Assembly (NCBI GenBank): GCA_016647705.1
Contig: CM028335.1
Span: 23,662,905-23,726,904 of the forward strand
DNA from: Eucommia ulmoides
Lineage: Eukaryota; Streptophyta; Magnoliopsida; Garryales; Eucommiaceae
DNA length: 64,000 nt
Direction: 5' to 3'
The translations under genes were made by a program, and so were the position numbers. This document shows positions 46,512 through 59,700 of this stretch, one piece after another. Each line of letters begins with the position of its first letter. Position 1 is the stretch's first letter. Below the pieces are notes generated by a model that did not search any database, had not been told where the DNA came from, and saw nothing but the letters and a program-made list of their open reading frames with translations.

Positions 46512-49283
46512 TGTTGACCATTGATAGGTGTAAAATACCTATCTACTTCTAAGCCGAATTTGCCAGTTTTTGAGTGAGTTATTAAAGTTTTAGTGTGTTT
46601 TTGTATAATTCAGGTGTAAGGACGCTAACGAGCTATAAACGAGCGAAATGGTGGAAAAATGGCAGAGAAACAATGAAAAAATACAAGGTTTCAGGACAGC
46701 TTAGCCACCGCCACGGCGAGAAATCCATTGTCGCAGCGGTGAGAATACAGAGAAGGGGTAGTTGAGCCCAGCGTCCCACCGCCACAACGAGATTCTACTG
46801 CCGCGGCGATAAAAGATCAGAGAGTTGGTATTGTTTTCACCGCCGCGGCATTGATCCCTACTGTCACAGCGTTGAAACAACAGAAAGATCTTGAAGTTCA
46901 CCACCTCCTCCACCACCGTAGCGAAGAACAAACCGACTTACCCACCGCCGCGGCGGTCAGCTCTGCGTAGAGGAAAATATCTTTTAGATATTTTTGAAAG
47001 CTTAGGCCTATAAATACCACTCCCCCACGTCTGAAACTGGGGGTTCAAGGTTCCTAACCCTAATATAATATTCTTAAGCCATTCTTGAGAGATCAAAAAG
47101 GAGGTTCATCATTTGGACAAAGAGGAATCATTTGCGAAGCGATCTTTAGCGATAGTAGACCGTTCCATTCTCAGATTTGATCATTCTTCTCTTATTTTTA
47201 TCTTTGTAACTACCTTTCCATATCTAATGATGTTGAATTACTCTTGTTTTGTATGATATATGGCTAAGACCATGTAGTATTAGTTAAATATTACTTAGAT
47301 GTTGTTGAAATCATGTAAATGTTAGTTTGAATGAATTAATGTTACTTTAATGGGTGTTTGTCTAAATCCAATTGTGTTTACCGTTATTCTTGATATTATG
47401 CTTGTATTGATAAATCGAGAATACGGGGTTTGACACTTGGGAGAGGTAACCCCGGATTCGAACTAGGGTAAACGCAACGTGACGTTCTAACGACCCGGGA
47501 GAGTGTTAGAACATGTATAATCCATGACGTTGGCTTAATACTCACGTGACCTAGGGTCGTTAAGGCATTCAGGAGGACTTCTTTGTTGACATAAAGTCGT
47601 GTAATCCCCCGTCTTACACTCGGGAGAGGTAGCGGAGGAGTTGTAGATACAGAGATTGTCAGAATGAATAAACACCATTATAGCTAACTAAACGAAGTCA
47701 AATATGTATTATGTGAAAGAAATCAATACCTAGGTAATTAATGTAATTAGAACTAACCTAATAGTTGTCATTTATCTTAGTTGTTAATTAAAATACAAAC
47801 AATTTTTGAATAGTCGAGATAATATGAGACTATACCAATTACAATATTCAACTAAATTACATGTGTTCCCAGTGGAACGATATCCGATCTCACGATCACT
47901 ATATTAAAACTTGACCTCGTTCACTTGCGAGTGAAGTTAGACGTGAGCGTCTTAAATGGCCGCGTCCAACCATAAATGTTTTGATGGACAAATTAATATT
48001 GATGTTTTACAGAACTAATAGTTTTATTGATTAATTTGAGAATAAAGTTCTAAGTGAGTAAATGAAAAAAATAATGGGATTTCAAGATGATATTTGTTGA
48101 AAGATCAAGATAGTTGTAATGAAGACATTGAATATTTTTTAGTAGAAAAGATTTTTTGTATTACTAGGTAAAAACAACTCTATTCTTTTTATTCTCTTAA
48201 TACAACCCGATTAGGATTACGCACGTCACTCATAAAACAAGTTGAATTATTTGAGAAATGGTCAGAAGTGATAAATTTAAGTGTCAAAATATTTTTTCTA
48301 AAATATTAATCAAGAAAATTGTGTTAAATTTGAAGAAAAATATGTTTTTCGGCCTAGACAGTCAACCGTCGGGTGAACCGAGCGATCAAAAGATTCAAGA
48401 TGAGTGTTTTGGCATTTTAGGCTTATCGATCGACCGAAGGGTTGGACAATTGATTCAGAACCTAAAATAGTCGACTGCATGGTTGATCAAATGGTTATCA
48501 ATTAAGAGAAAAAGAGCCATTGAAGCCACATTCGGTCGACCGAATATGTAGCCGGTCGACCGATTGTTTGTTTTCTATATGTTTGACTAAAACGTTTCTT
48601 TTTTGAGATTTTCAACCCAAATTTAGTGCTTCGGAATAATATAAAATTAGATTTTATGGATATTTGACTATATTCAATGAATATACTATAAATTTTGAAT
48701 ATCCTATTATTTAGCCCATATACTATTTGATTTTGTGAGAAAAATACTTTCAATTTTAAGGAGTCTGAATCAAAAAAAAAAATTGGGACTAAATCAAGAG
48801 TTTTAAAATAGTATTTCTTGGTCAAGTATTTCATATTTAAAAAGTTTTAAGATATGAGGTCTCTATATAGCATTTATGATCTTATTTTTCAAAATATAGT
48901 CATTATGGGCAATGTTTAAATCCTATATATGTTTACCAGCATTTTGCAATTCAAAAAATTAGGTTAATTCTGAACCTGTGAAAAAGATTGTAAGGGTTTT
49001 GGTTCCACCAGGGAAGGGATCAAATTAGTGGATTGCGAAAGCCCTGCAGAGCTCGGGAGACTAGATGTAGGTAATAGTAAATTACCAAAATAGGATAAAT
49101 TGTTGCGTTTAGTTTCTCTATTACTGCTTGTTTGATTGTGCATTTAGATAAATATGTTTCCGCTATAACTCAATATACCAACCGGTTAGATAAGTTAGTG
49201 ATTTGATTGATTGTTGAATTATTTGTTTAAAGTTTTAAAACTACCAAATTCACACCTCTCTTGGGTAGATATGTGAGTCAACA
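46512..49283 (+). repeat. SIRE-type solo LTR carrying a nested solo LTR
   Basis: TGTTGACCAT|AAATGTTTTGATGGAC ... GGGTAGATATGTGAGTCAACA, interrupted after ten bases by copy C (46522-47968). Without it the LTR is about 1.3 kb. U3 has TCGGTCGACCGA motifs (48360-48560); a TATA box is near 48872 (CTCTATATAGC). The flanks are CCTTA and CCCCA, not a clear TSD. It splits the Ulp1-like gene. Confidence 0.75.
46522..47968 (+). repeat. Solo LTR, copy C of the GC-palindrome family
   Basis: 1447 bp, TGATAGGTGTAAAATACC...CCGCGTCCA, with the TSD ACCAT at 46517-46521 and 47969-47973. Colinear with copy A. GC palindromes (CCACCGCCGCGGCGGT) lie at 46705-46965 and CCTATAAATACC at about 47008. Confidence 0.92.
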
Positions 49284-49870
49284 CCCCAGGTTGTTTGGTC
49301 CATTAGCAATAATATTATTGTCCCACAACCTGATCTGATATAGCATTTTCGATACATATTAGTCTATATTCAATGACGTCCCACTCAAAAAAATTTACTA
49401 ATGATACAAACACTTGCGACCCTGACACTTGTTGTGGAATGTCCTTCACGCTTATCATATGAGTCTCGATTTGGGTTATTTGCGGCTCTTTTCCAAGTTC
49501 TCTAAGTTTTTTATTGATCTCGTCAACATAGTTTTTCTACAAAGAAATAAATTTTCAAAATGAAGTTATGATTTAATATGTAAGATAGGAATAGAAACAT
49601 AGTATGAATTTATTACCAATGGCATTGAGTCTTTGTATGTATCTCAGATTTTGGCTCTTGTTCTCAATGAGTTGTATTGTCTCCAAACTACCTCAGTCGT
49701 GTCAAACACAAGCAACGTCCAATGATTTGGACTTTGCTCAACTGTGTTAATTGGTAAATGAATAAATCTGTAGCCCCTTTCAAGCTTTCATGATTTGCTT
49801 ATTCAAAATTTTCTCGATTGACTTTGTTGATCTTTTTTTAACCCATTCTTTTAACAAATAAGAATTTATC
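49284..49870 (-). pseudogene. Ulp1-type (C48) cysteine protease of the MULE, broken
   Basis: Two exons on the minus strand. Exon at about 49870-49617: LPINTVEQSPNHWTLLVFDT and VVWRQYNSLRTRAKI; NHW and VFD hold the catalytic His and Asp of the C48 family. Donor TTG|GTAATA at 49616, an 80-bp intron, acceptor TTTGTAG at 49537. Next exon (49536-49284): KNYVDEINKKLRELG, DIPQQVSGSQVFVSLVNFFE. In active members a DCG triad with the catalytic Cys sits between the QQ and the VF; here the residues are GSQ, so the Cys is gone. There is also a TGA after RAKI. It is convergent with the transposase, as in Kaonashi-type MULEs. Such proteins would cut SUMO-like modifiers. Confidence 0.72.
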
Positions 49871-50176
49871 ATTCATTTAATATCCACTTATACAAACGTA
49901 CCCAACAATAGCTTGTTATGAAATATGATCGTTCATTGAGAGGCATTCATTCATTTTTTTAATAATATATCTTTCTTGGAATTTTTTGTCCTTAAGCTTT
50001 CTCTGTAATTATGAACAACCAGCAATCAAAATTGATTTTTTAGTTTTCCACTTATAATGTGTGTTATGTGTGTTGGCCCAAAGATCTACCCAAGAGGGAA
50101 AGGGGGTGAATTGGGTAGTTATAAAAATTTAAGCAATAAATTCAAATTCAATATCCCAAATTTCCTAATTAATTAT

Positions 50177-52440
50177 TGTTGAATCCAAGATTTTGATGAA
50201 CAATTAAGTATTTATGTTTTTTTATGGAATTAATGATTTTATCAAGTGTTTCAGATTTATAAATTCTATGCATGTGATTAAGAAGAAGACCCCATGAAGA
50301 AAACATAAAGGATGCAGATGGACGCAATGAAGATGTGAAGAGTTTTGAAGACCTTGAAGAAAAATAGGTGAAAACAACTCTCTACTTACATACTCTTAAT
50401 GTAACCTAAATTACGATCACACACGACATTTTAAATGTTTTAATTATATGTGTGTCATGATAAGAAGTGATAAGTTCAAAATCTTAAAATGATATATTAT
50501 ATGTGCTCCTTATGTGAAATGAAATTGATAATTGACCTAACTGAAAAACATGTTTTAAAGTATAAAAAGTTGAATTTTCAGGTCAATTCAGTCAACTGAG
50601 AAAATCAATCGGTCAACCGAATCAAATAGTGAGTTTTGGAGTTGAAATGAAGTGCTACTAATCTAGCTGGTTAATAGAATAGAATTGGTCCGTCAACCGT
50701 TTGAAGCAGTAGTTGAATTAACGAAGGAAGTGAGTAGACTAATCCTATCGGTCAACCGAATAGGAGTGGTCGGTACTGTTTGAGTCAGTAGGTAAATTGA
50801 AGGAAAATTGGACCATTCTAATCTAATCGGTCAACCAATTAAGAGCAATCGGTTAATCAATTGAGAGTAATTGGTCAACCAACTGGCATTAAGGTAACGA
50901 CTAAATTAGGGATCTGGACAGGTTGGTCAACCGATCTGTGGAACTTGGTCAACCGACTGAGTCAATTGAGAATTCAGGAGATTTAGTATCTTAGTAAAGA
51001 ACTATCCATTTTTTATGATTCCAAAGAGGGATTTAGGGGATTTGAACCTAATTGAGATATTATCTACTTATTATATTATCCCAATTGATTTGGCCCATAT
51101 ACTTTGAGATTCTCTTAATTTAAATGGTTTAATACTTCTTATTTCTATGGTTTTAAATGGAGAATAGTTTTATGGACTTATTCGAGAGAATTGAAAGTTA
51201 TTTTAAAGTCAAATACTCCTAAATTGAAAGGTTATCATATATGGAGTCTAAAAGTGTCTTTAAGAGGCATATCTTTGAGAAACTAGCCATTGGCGGGCTT
51301 GATATTTGTTTATTAATATAGACCTGCGGGATTTGAGATCAATACATCAAGAACTATTAGTTTGAGCTATTTTAAAAGTGATATTTAAGTTGATATTTTG
51401 TGAGAGATTTATTATAAGTTCTTGATCTAAAACGCTTGTGGTTTGGCGTTATCGACTTGAGTTCTATTACTATTCTGTCACTATCTTCGGTGTTTCCCAG
51501 TGAGATGTATCCAAGCTTTGTTATTTACTTTCAAATTAAATTTTTATTCATTGCTTGGTATAGGGTTGTTTAGAAAAATCGTTTTAAACTTAAGAGCCCG
51601 AAAATCATTTTAAACGATTTTTGTTTGATTATCTAATTACGTGCTTAAATTATGTTACCCACATTATTTTTAATCAGATTTTATTTGTCCCACATTGTAT
51701 CTATCATGTAGTAATTATTTGGGTCATTTTGAGTATATTCGTACTGAGGTCGTAGAAGCTCCTTGTAGGAATAAACTTGCATTTTATGTATTTGTGAGTT
51801 TGAGTAGATTAAACACGTTTGTGATGGTGTCTTGTCAGGGTAGTTAGGTTTGAATCTTTTTCCTATGAAAAAAGTTAGGATTTGATCTTTGTCTTGATAA
51901 AAAGATTAGGTTATTCTTTTTCCTTGAAAAGAATTAGGTTTTGATTCTTCCGGTAATTGAATTGTTTTTTGGGTGAATTGTAAAAGGTTCATCCTTCCAT
52001 GTAAAAAGGATAAGTGAGAGAGTGTTAGGTTAATCTTTGGTCTGGTAAAAATATAGGGTTCATCCCTAGCCTTGGAAAAGGGTAATTTGTTGAGGTTGAT
52101 TACGTGCCTATAAAAGAATTGTTGTAAGGGTTTGGTTCCTACCTGGCAAATGGATCGAAGGGTTTAGTGGATTACGAATCTCCGTAGAGCTCGGGGGACT
52201 AGACGTAGGCAAGACTAGTTTGGCTAAACCAGGATATATCGTTGAGTGTCACATTGTTTATTTTCATAAATTATGTTTAGGTGTGCACTTAGTATTAAAC
52301 ACATATCCGCTACGTGACTAAGATAACAATTAATTTTAAAAAATTGATTATTTGATAATAATAAATGTTAAAAGGAATTAATTGATTAAATTTTGTAACT
52401 ACCCAATTCATCTCCCCTTGGGTAGCTCTTTGAGCCAACA
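50177..52440 (+). repeat. SIRE-type solo LTR
   Basis: 2264 bp, TGTTGAATCCAAGATTTTG...CTTTGAGCCAACA, with the TSD ATTAT (50172-50176 and 52441-52445). U3 has many GGTCAACCGA/GGTCGACCGA variants (50590-50960). TATA at about 51318. A run of small hairpins lies at 51840-52160. Confidence 0.92.
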
Positions 52441-53005
52441 ATTATTATCTTGTTTAGCATGGCAATATGTTTAGCTAAGTGCATACCCAATCAAACAGAA
52501 AAGTAACAATGCAGTACACAAGAATTTATCCTGGTTTGGCAAGCTAATGATACCTACGTCCAGTCCTCTGAGCTCCACAAAGATTTCACAATCCACTACT
52601 CTTTGATTCTTTTCCCAGATAGAAACCAAACCCTTACAATTCTTATTCTTTTTACATGCTTAGAATCAACCTTTACAACCCTTATTCTTTTCACAAGCTT
52701 AGAATTAACCTATCACTCTCTCATGCTATTACACTTATCCTTTTCGCAAGCTTAGAAATAACCTTTACAACACTCAAATTTGATTATAGAAAGAATTTAA
52801 AATATAATCTTTTCAAAGGTTAAAGATTAAAGTAATCTTTTCCGCAGGCGAAAGCTCAAACCCTAATTTTTTTTAAGCTAAAGATTAAACCCCAATTTTA
52901 TTTTATTTTTTTACTAAAGATTAAAACCTAACTACCCTGATTAGACACCGACCCAAATGTATCTAATCTACTAAAACTCGCAAATACAAAAGAGTTCTAT
53001 GTTTC

Positions 53006-55120
53006 TGTTGATCCTAAGATTTTGATGAATAATTGAGTATTGATGTTTTGGGGGAACTAATGTTTAATTGAAGTGTTTCAGTGATTTAAAGTTCTAATAA
53101 TGAAGACGTCAAATAGAATGGATGTTAAATGAAGATGTCAAGATGATGAAGAAGAATTAAGAGTTTGAAGAAATTAGAGAAAACAACTCAGGTAAATCTT
53201 AACTCTTAATATCCCATTTAGGAACACACACATAGCACAAAATGTATTTTATCTTTTATGTGTTTTGATTAAGTTAAATTATTTGCTCCTATGTGAAATA
53301 AGATGAAATAATTTTGAATGACTAAAATGGAATATAAGAATATTAGTGGAGCTAATTAAGGGAAGAAAACAGATTAAAGGGCGAAATTGTAAAATAAAAT
53401 GAGTTAAAAACGTATTCAGAGAAGAGATCCAGTGATAGGAGTCGACTGGTGAGTCGACCGGACATAGAAGTTGTAACATCCTGTATCTCTAAGTCGACCG
53501 TCCAAGAAGGGCTGAACTCTCTGAATCAACAAGTCGACCGATAGGTCGACCAGTGAAGAAGTGCTGAACTCTCTGAATCTATGAGTCGATTGGGCGGTCG
53601 ACCGATGCACGCAGCAGTGATAGCTTGGCTACAACCTAAATTGGGTAGTTGACTGAACGCGCTATTTCAGGATACTGTTTGATCCGAGATTATATCCAAA
53701 AGTAGTCATTTTTTGTTAGGATTTGAGAGAGATTTTGGGGATATTCTCTATATTTAAGATACGGTTCATATAGTAATTAAATCCTATTAATATTATTCAT
53801 TAAATATTAATGTTTCTCAATTTGGTACTTGAAATAGATTCTATACTTATTTATTAAGATTGAGAAATACTTTGGGGGTTTAATTGAGAAATTTGAAAGA
53901 TATTTTTAAGTGGAATTGAACCTAAATGAAGTTCTTATGATATAAGGGACCTATAAAAGCTTTTAATTGTCATGACACATGTAAACTAGTCGTTATAAGG
54001 CTGATTTCATATTCCTATATATATAGACCTGCAAATTTTTATTTATAACTAATCATTCTAAGAGAGAGAACTCATATATTATCAAAAGATATCAGAATAT
54101 ATCAATGGAGTGAGCTTTTCTAAGAGATATCTTATCGATAATTGAGTGATCTTTTCTAAGAGAATCATTTGCTGATCATTGTTGCTACCAATTTGAAGTT
54201 ACATTGCAATACTATTTTCTTTCGGTGGATTCCGGGTAAAATCTTTCCAAATTGAATATTATTTGTTTATTGATTTTATATTTGGAAATTCATATTAGAA
54301 ATTGTTTCTGACTTTCAAAGAAAATATTTTTTACAAACAATTTCTTGAATCTGATTACTTGCTTCAATTTGCTACCCATATCTTGTTAAAATCAGATTTT
54401 GTATCTCACGTATTTCTATCACTAGTTGGGATATTAATTGAGTTATTGTTTATCTGGGGTGGTAGAAGCTCCGAGTGAGATTTATTTCTTATCAATTTTT
54501 GTATTGGTGAGTTGTGACGGGTTAAATACCATTAGGGGTATTTAATCAAGGATAGTCAGGTTTTATTCTCTTCCTGTAAAGAGATTGAGGTAGTGATTCT
54601 TTCTGAATAAGAATTGTGTTTTGAGTGATTTGTAAAAGTTCCATCCTTACTTGTGAAAAGGATCGTTGGAGTATTTGTGAGAGGTTTTGATTCTTGAGCC
54701 CTAGTGTTAAAAAGGATTAGGTTATTCTTTAACCTGTAAAAAGTAGAGGTTCTTCCTTAGTTTGAGAAAAGGATATTGTAAATGTTGATTCTAAGCCTGT
54801 AAAAGAATCGGTGTGTGAGTTTGATTCCTACCTTTAAAGAAATCTTGGTTTTAGTGGGTGCGACCTCCGTAGAGCTCAGGGGATTGGATTAGCCAAAAGT
54901 AGCTTGGTGAACCGGTATAAATCTTTTGTGTGCTGCATTACTACTTTGTTATTTTTGTTGTTTGAGTGTGCACTTAGATTGATAATATTATTCTGCTGTG
55001 TTATAAAGATAATAATTAATTTAGGTATAAAATTAATTTTTTGATTTATTTAATTTTTATTCTGATTATTTTTTAATTACCCAATTCACCCCCCCTCTTG
55101 GGTATTCTACTGGGCCAACA
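53006..55120 (+). repeat. 5' LTR of the SIRE-type element
   Basis: U3 holds GTCGAC-rich units at 53435-53625 (AAGTCGACCG, GGGCTGAACTCTCTGAATC twice). The TATA box CCTATATATATAGACC is near 54014. The transcribed part has a hairpin array at 54560-54870. The end TCTTGGGTATTCTACTGGGCCAACA abuts the primer site. Confidence 0.94.
54560..54870 (+). promoter_or_regulatory. Array of small hairpins in the SIRE leader (R/U5)
   Basis: Successive short inverted repeats: TCTCTT-CCTGTA-AAGAGA (54567-54584), ATTCTT-TCTGAAT-AAGAAT (54596-54614), ATCCTT-ACTTGTGAA-AAGGAT (about 54643), TCCTT...AAGGA (about 54753), GATTCT-AAGCCTGTAAA-AGAATC (about 54788). Stems differ but still pair, and the loops share CCTGTAAA/CTTGTGAA. 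The same run occurs at 61630-61940, 51840-52160 and, reversed, at 52600-52860. Confidence 0.6.
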
Positions 55121-55122
55121 AT

Positions 55123-55134
55123 TGGTATCAAAGC
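55123..55134 (+). other. Primer binding site
   Basis: TGGTATCAAAGC two bases after the LTR end; one base differs from the usual iMet site TGGTATCAGAGC. Confidence 0.9.
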
Positions 55135-55170
55135 TGGTTTAGCTTGAATTCTTTTGCTAACAAAGATCAT

Positions 55171-56380
55171 ATGACACACATAGTAAGCACACAAGCTGAG
55201 GGGCAGTTTATGCATCGTCCACCTTTGTTTGCAGGTGAAAATTACTCGTTTTGGAATGACAGGATGATAGCATTTGTTCAGGCTACAAATTATGACGTGT
55301 GGCTAACAATCGAGGATGGTTTATTCATTCCAATGGAAAACGGAGTTGAGAAGAAAAATGAACAACTCACTACTTCCGATAAGCAGAAACTCTCTATTAA
55401 TTCTCAAGCTATCAATATTCTCTTTTGTTCTTTAGATGCTCATGAGTATTCTAGAGTTTTAGGTTGCAAATCCGCAAAGGAGATGTGGGATAAGCTACAA
55501 GTCACCCACGAAGGAACAAGTCAAGTGAAACAGTAAAAAATCAATGCACTTATGAGAAAATTTAAGCTGTTCAGGATAAAGGAGAATGAATCGATTTATG
55601 AGATGTACACTTGCTTCAACAATATATGCAACAATATGAGTCAACTCGGAAAGCCATATTCTATGGAGGATAGAGTACGAAAGGTCCTAAGGTCCTTAAC
55701 AAAAATATGGGAGTCAAAGGTGACGGCAATCGAGGAAACCAAGGATCTTGGCAAATATGATATTGATGATCTCATTGGCAATTTGATGACTCAAGAATCA
55801 GCAATTAAAGGTTATGAGGATGATACCAGAAATGGTAAGAGGAAATCCTTGGCGCTAAAAATTCAAAAAATTGAAGAAGAGGATGACAGTGATGATGAAA
55901 GTCTTGATAGTGAGCAAGAGAAGAATGTATCACTTCTCATAAACAACTTTAGAAGAATGACTCGGCGCACATTCCATGGGAAAAGAAATCTCAACATGTC
56001 TAAAGTGGAATACTATAATTGTCGTAAAACTGGTCATTTTCAAAATGATTGTCCCAAACCGAAGAAGGATAAAGAAAATGAGAAGAAGAAGAAAGAAAAG
56101 AAGAAAGCAAAAAAGAGTAAGAAGAAATTAATGAAGGCTACTTGGGATGATACCGATTCAAGTAGCTCGGAATAATCAGATAATGAGGATACGGCCATGC
56201 TTGCATTAATGGCCAGTAGTGGTGAGGTAATCGATTGTTCAAGTTCATGTCCTTTAAATTTTGATGAATTGTTTAATGTTTATCAAGAACTTACACATGA
56301 TTATAAAAACCGATATTCTAAAATAAATACCCTTCAAAGTACAATTAACACATTAAATGAGCAAATGGTGGACTAAAATC
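55171..56380 (+). pseudogene. SIRE-type gag
   Basis: The first ATG after the primer site is 55171 (MTHIVSTQAEG). The gag core reads RPPLFAGENYSFWNDRM, VWLTIEDG, AKEMWDKLQVTHEGTSQVK, then after an in-frame TAA (55534) MRKFKLFRIKENESIYEMY, LGKPYSMEDRVRKVLRSL, DDLIGNLMTQE. A zinc knuckle follows, YYNCRKTGHFQNDC, in which the first Cys is Tyr, then a Lys-rich tail. A TAA at 56173 breaks the frame before TAMLALMASS, and a third stop lies near 56374. After this, 56380-56780 is strongly decayed, with repeats of AAATCTAAATTGATGGATTTG. Confidence 0.9.
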
Positions 56381-56779
56381 TAAATTGATGGATTTGCAAT
56401 CAATGGGTTAAAATCTAAATTGATGGATTTGGAATAAATTGTTCTCAAATTCACCGGCAATGAAAATAATTTGAAAATGCTTTTGGGAAGTTCACGTGGA
56501 GTTTTTGATAAAGTCGGTGTTGGTTTTCAGAAAAATCTTAAACAAAAACGCTTTCATATATTCTTTTCTGAAACCAAGGATCTTGTAAAATATTTTAAAT
56601 GTAACATTGTGGGGCATATTATTCGTAGATGTTTTACAAAAATATCTAACTGTAGACAAGTTTGAGTTCCAAAAGGAACTAAAATTGTCCCGACTAATAA
56701 GATCGGACCCACATAGGCTAGGTACCACTTAGGAACTATTTGAGGTACTCCTTGCAGGTTATTCTAAAAGCATGAATAA

Positions 56780-59700
56780 GCAAGGACAAATGGTTCTTGG
56801 ACAGTGGTTGTTCTCGACACATGACGGGAGATAAAGAAAAATTTACATCTTTGACACTTAAAAATAGAGGTCATGTGACTTTCGGAGACAACGCAAAGGG
56901 TAAAATTATCGGTAATGGTATTACTATGATTAAAGATGTATTACTAGTTGATGGACTTAAACATAATTTGCTTAGTATTAGTCAACTTTGTGACAAAGGC
57001 TATAATGTTATATTTGATCATGATAGATGCATCATTAAGAATAGTCATGATAGTTGTATCTTGCTAATTACATCATGTTTTGAGAATGTGTATACTTGTT
57101 ATTTTAATGATTTTAATTCTCAAAATTTATCTTGTTTGAATGTTTTATATGAAATTAGTTGGTTATGGCATAGAAGACTTGGGCATGCTAATACGGAGTT
57201 AATTTCTAACTTATCTAAGAAGAGTCTTGTACGTGGCCTACCTGATTTGAAATATGTGAAGGATAAAGTATGTGATGCATGTTAATTAGGCAAGCAAGTT
57301 AGATCACCATTTAAGAAAAAGATGCACACGTCCACGTCTAGATGTCTTTAATTATTGCATCTTGATTTATTTGGGCCTAAATATGTTGCTAGTTTTGGTG
57401 GTAAGTTTATGCATTTGTCATAATTGATGATTATTCTAGACTTACCTAGGTATATTTTCTTGCTAAGAAAAATGAGGTTGCTTCGGTTCTTGTTAAATTT
57501 TGTAAACGTGTTCAAAATAAGAAGTAATGCTCTATTATTAACATTCGTAGTGACAGAGGAAGAGAATTTAAAAATGATGAAGTAGTAAGTTATCGTGATG
57601 AGCATGGTTATGCTCACAATTTTTCTGCACCAAGATCACCGCAACAAAATGGTGTAGCGGAAAGGAAGAACAGAACACTTCAAGAGATGGCCAGAACGAT
57701 GCTAAATGAAAATCGCTTACCAACTTACTTCTGGGTTAAAGCAGTGAGTACCGCTTGTCACGTGGTAAATCGAGTATCAATTCGTAGAGGGTTTAACAAA
57801 ACCCCATATGAAATCTGGAATGGTAAGACTCCTAATGTTTCCTATTTTAAAGTCTTTGGATGCAAATGTTTCATTTTGAATAACAAGGATAATCTTGGTA
57901 AATTTGATGCTAAATCTAATTATGGGATTTTCCTTGGATATGCTACTAACAGTAAGACTTATAGAGTTTATAATAAACGTACTTTAGTTGTAGAAGAAAC
58001 AATGCATATTGTTTTTTAGGAAGCTGATCCATTCTTGTCGAGAAAGGTTTTGGATGATGATGATGCAGGTATCTTAAATAACCAAAACCAAGGTAATGAT
58101 GTACCAAAAGAATCTCAACAAGAGGAGGAACCTAAGGAGAAGGATTCGCCTCTACTAAGAGCTATAAAGAAAGTACCAGGGCATTCAATTAAAGAAATCA
58201 TCGGTAATTTCGAAAAAGGTGTAAGTACTCGATCTTCTCTTAGGGATATAATTAATCTTGCTTTCTTATCTCAAATTGAGCCTAAAAATATAAATGAGGC
58301 ATTAATTGATGAATCTTGAATTTTTGCAATGCAAGATGAATTAGTTCAATTTGAGCAGAATAAAGTGTGGTGTCTTGTTCCGAGACCGGATTTTCATCCA
58401 GTTATTATAACTAAATGGATATTTAAAAATAAAAAGGATGAATCTGATATGGTAATTACAAATAAAGCAAGATTAGTGGCACAGGGCTATAATCAAGAGG
58501 AATGAATTGATTATGATGAAATTTATGCTCCTGTTACTAGACTAAAAGCAATTAGAATGCTACTCGCCTTTACATGTTCAAGTAATTTTAAGCTATATCA
58601 AATGGATGTAAAGAGTGCATTTCTAAATGGCTTTCTAGCTGAAGAAGTTTACGTGGAACAACCCCCGGGATTTGAAAGTGATAAATTTTCTGATCATGTA
58701 TTTAAACTTTGCAAGGCTTTGTATGGGCTCAAACAAGCTCCGAGAGCTTGGTATGAGAGACTTAGCCGATATTTGATCAAAAATAGTTTTCGAATGGGTA
58801 TTTGTGATATTACACTATTTGTAAAGCAAACTAAATCTGATATCCTATTAGTACAAGTATATGTTGATGATATCATTTTTGGATCCACTAATGAGGATCT
58901 TTGCCAAGAGTTTGCTAAAATAATGCAAGTTGAATTTGAAATGAGCATGATGGGAGAGCTGAATTTCTTTCTTGGATTGCAAATTAAGCAAACCAAAGAA
59001 GGGATATTTATAAATCAAGCTAAATACACCAAGGAGCTACTAAAGAAATATGGCTTGGAAGGCGCTAAAGAGTACAAAACTCCCATGGCAACGACTACAA
59101 AGATAGAAAAAGACGGTACGGGGAAAAGCGTTAATGAAAAAATATATCGAGGTATGATTGGTAGCTTGTTGTATTTAACTGCTAGTAGACCTGACATTTT
59201 GTATAGTGTTTGTGTTTGTGCTAGATTTCAGTCTTGTCCTAAATAATCGCATTTGACTGCAGTTAAGCGAATTTTTCGTTATTTAAAGGGGACGACTGAC
59301 CTAGGATTATGGTATCATAGGGGGAGTGATTTTAAATTGGTAAGTTACTCTGACATTGACTTTGCCGGTTACAAAGTTGAGCGAAAAAGCACAAGTGAAT
59401 CATGTCATTTGTTAGGACATGCTTTGGTTTCTTGGTCATGCAAGAAATAGAATTCGATAGCCTTATCCACTACTGAGGCTGAATACATGGCAGCTGGTAA
59501 CTATTGTGCTCAAATTTTATGTATTAAGCAAAAGTTAAATGATTTTGGAGTTTGTATGGAGGAGGTCCCGATCTTTTGTAATAATAAAAGTGCTATATGT
59601 CTAAGTAAAAATCCTACATAGCACTCACGAACTAAACATATAGAGATTAGACATCATTTTATTTGTGATCACATTCAGAAAAGATATATTATTATTAAGT

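Noticed and set aside
48502..48834. A 110-codon minus-strand frame
   Set aside because: It lies inside the SIRE LTR U3/R region and consists of AT-rich low-complexity residues.
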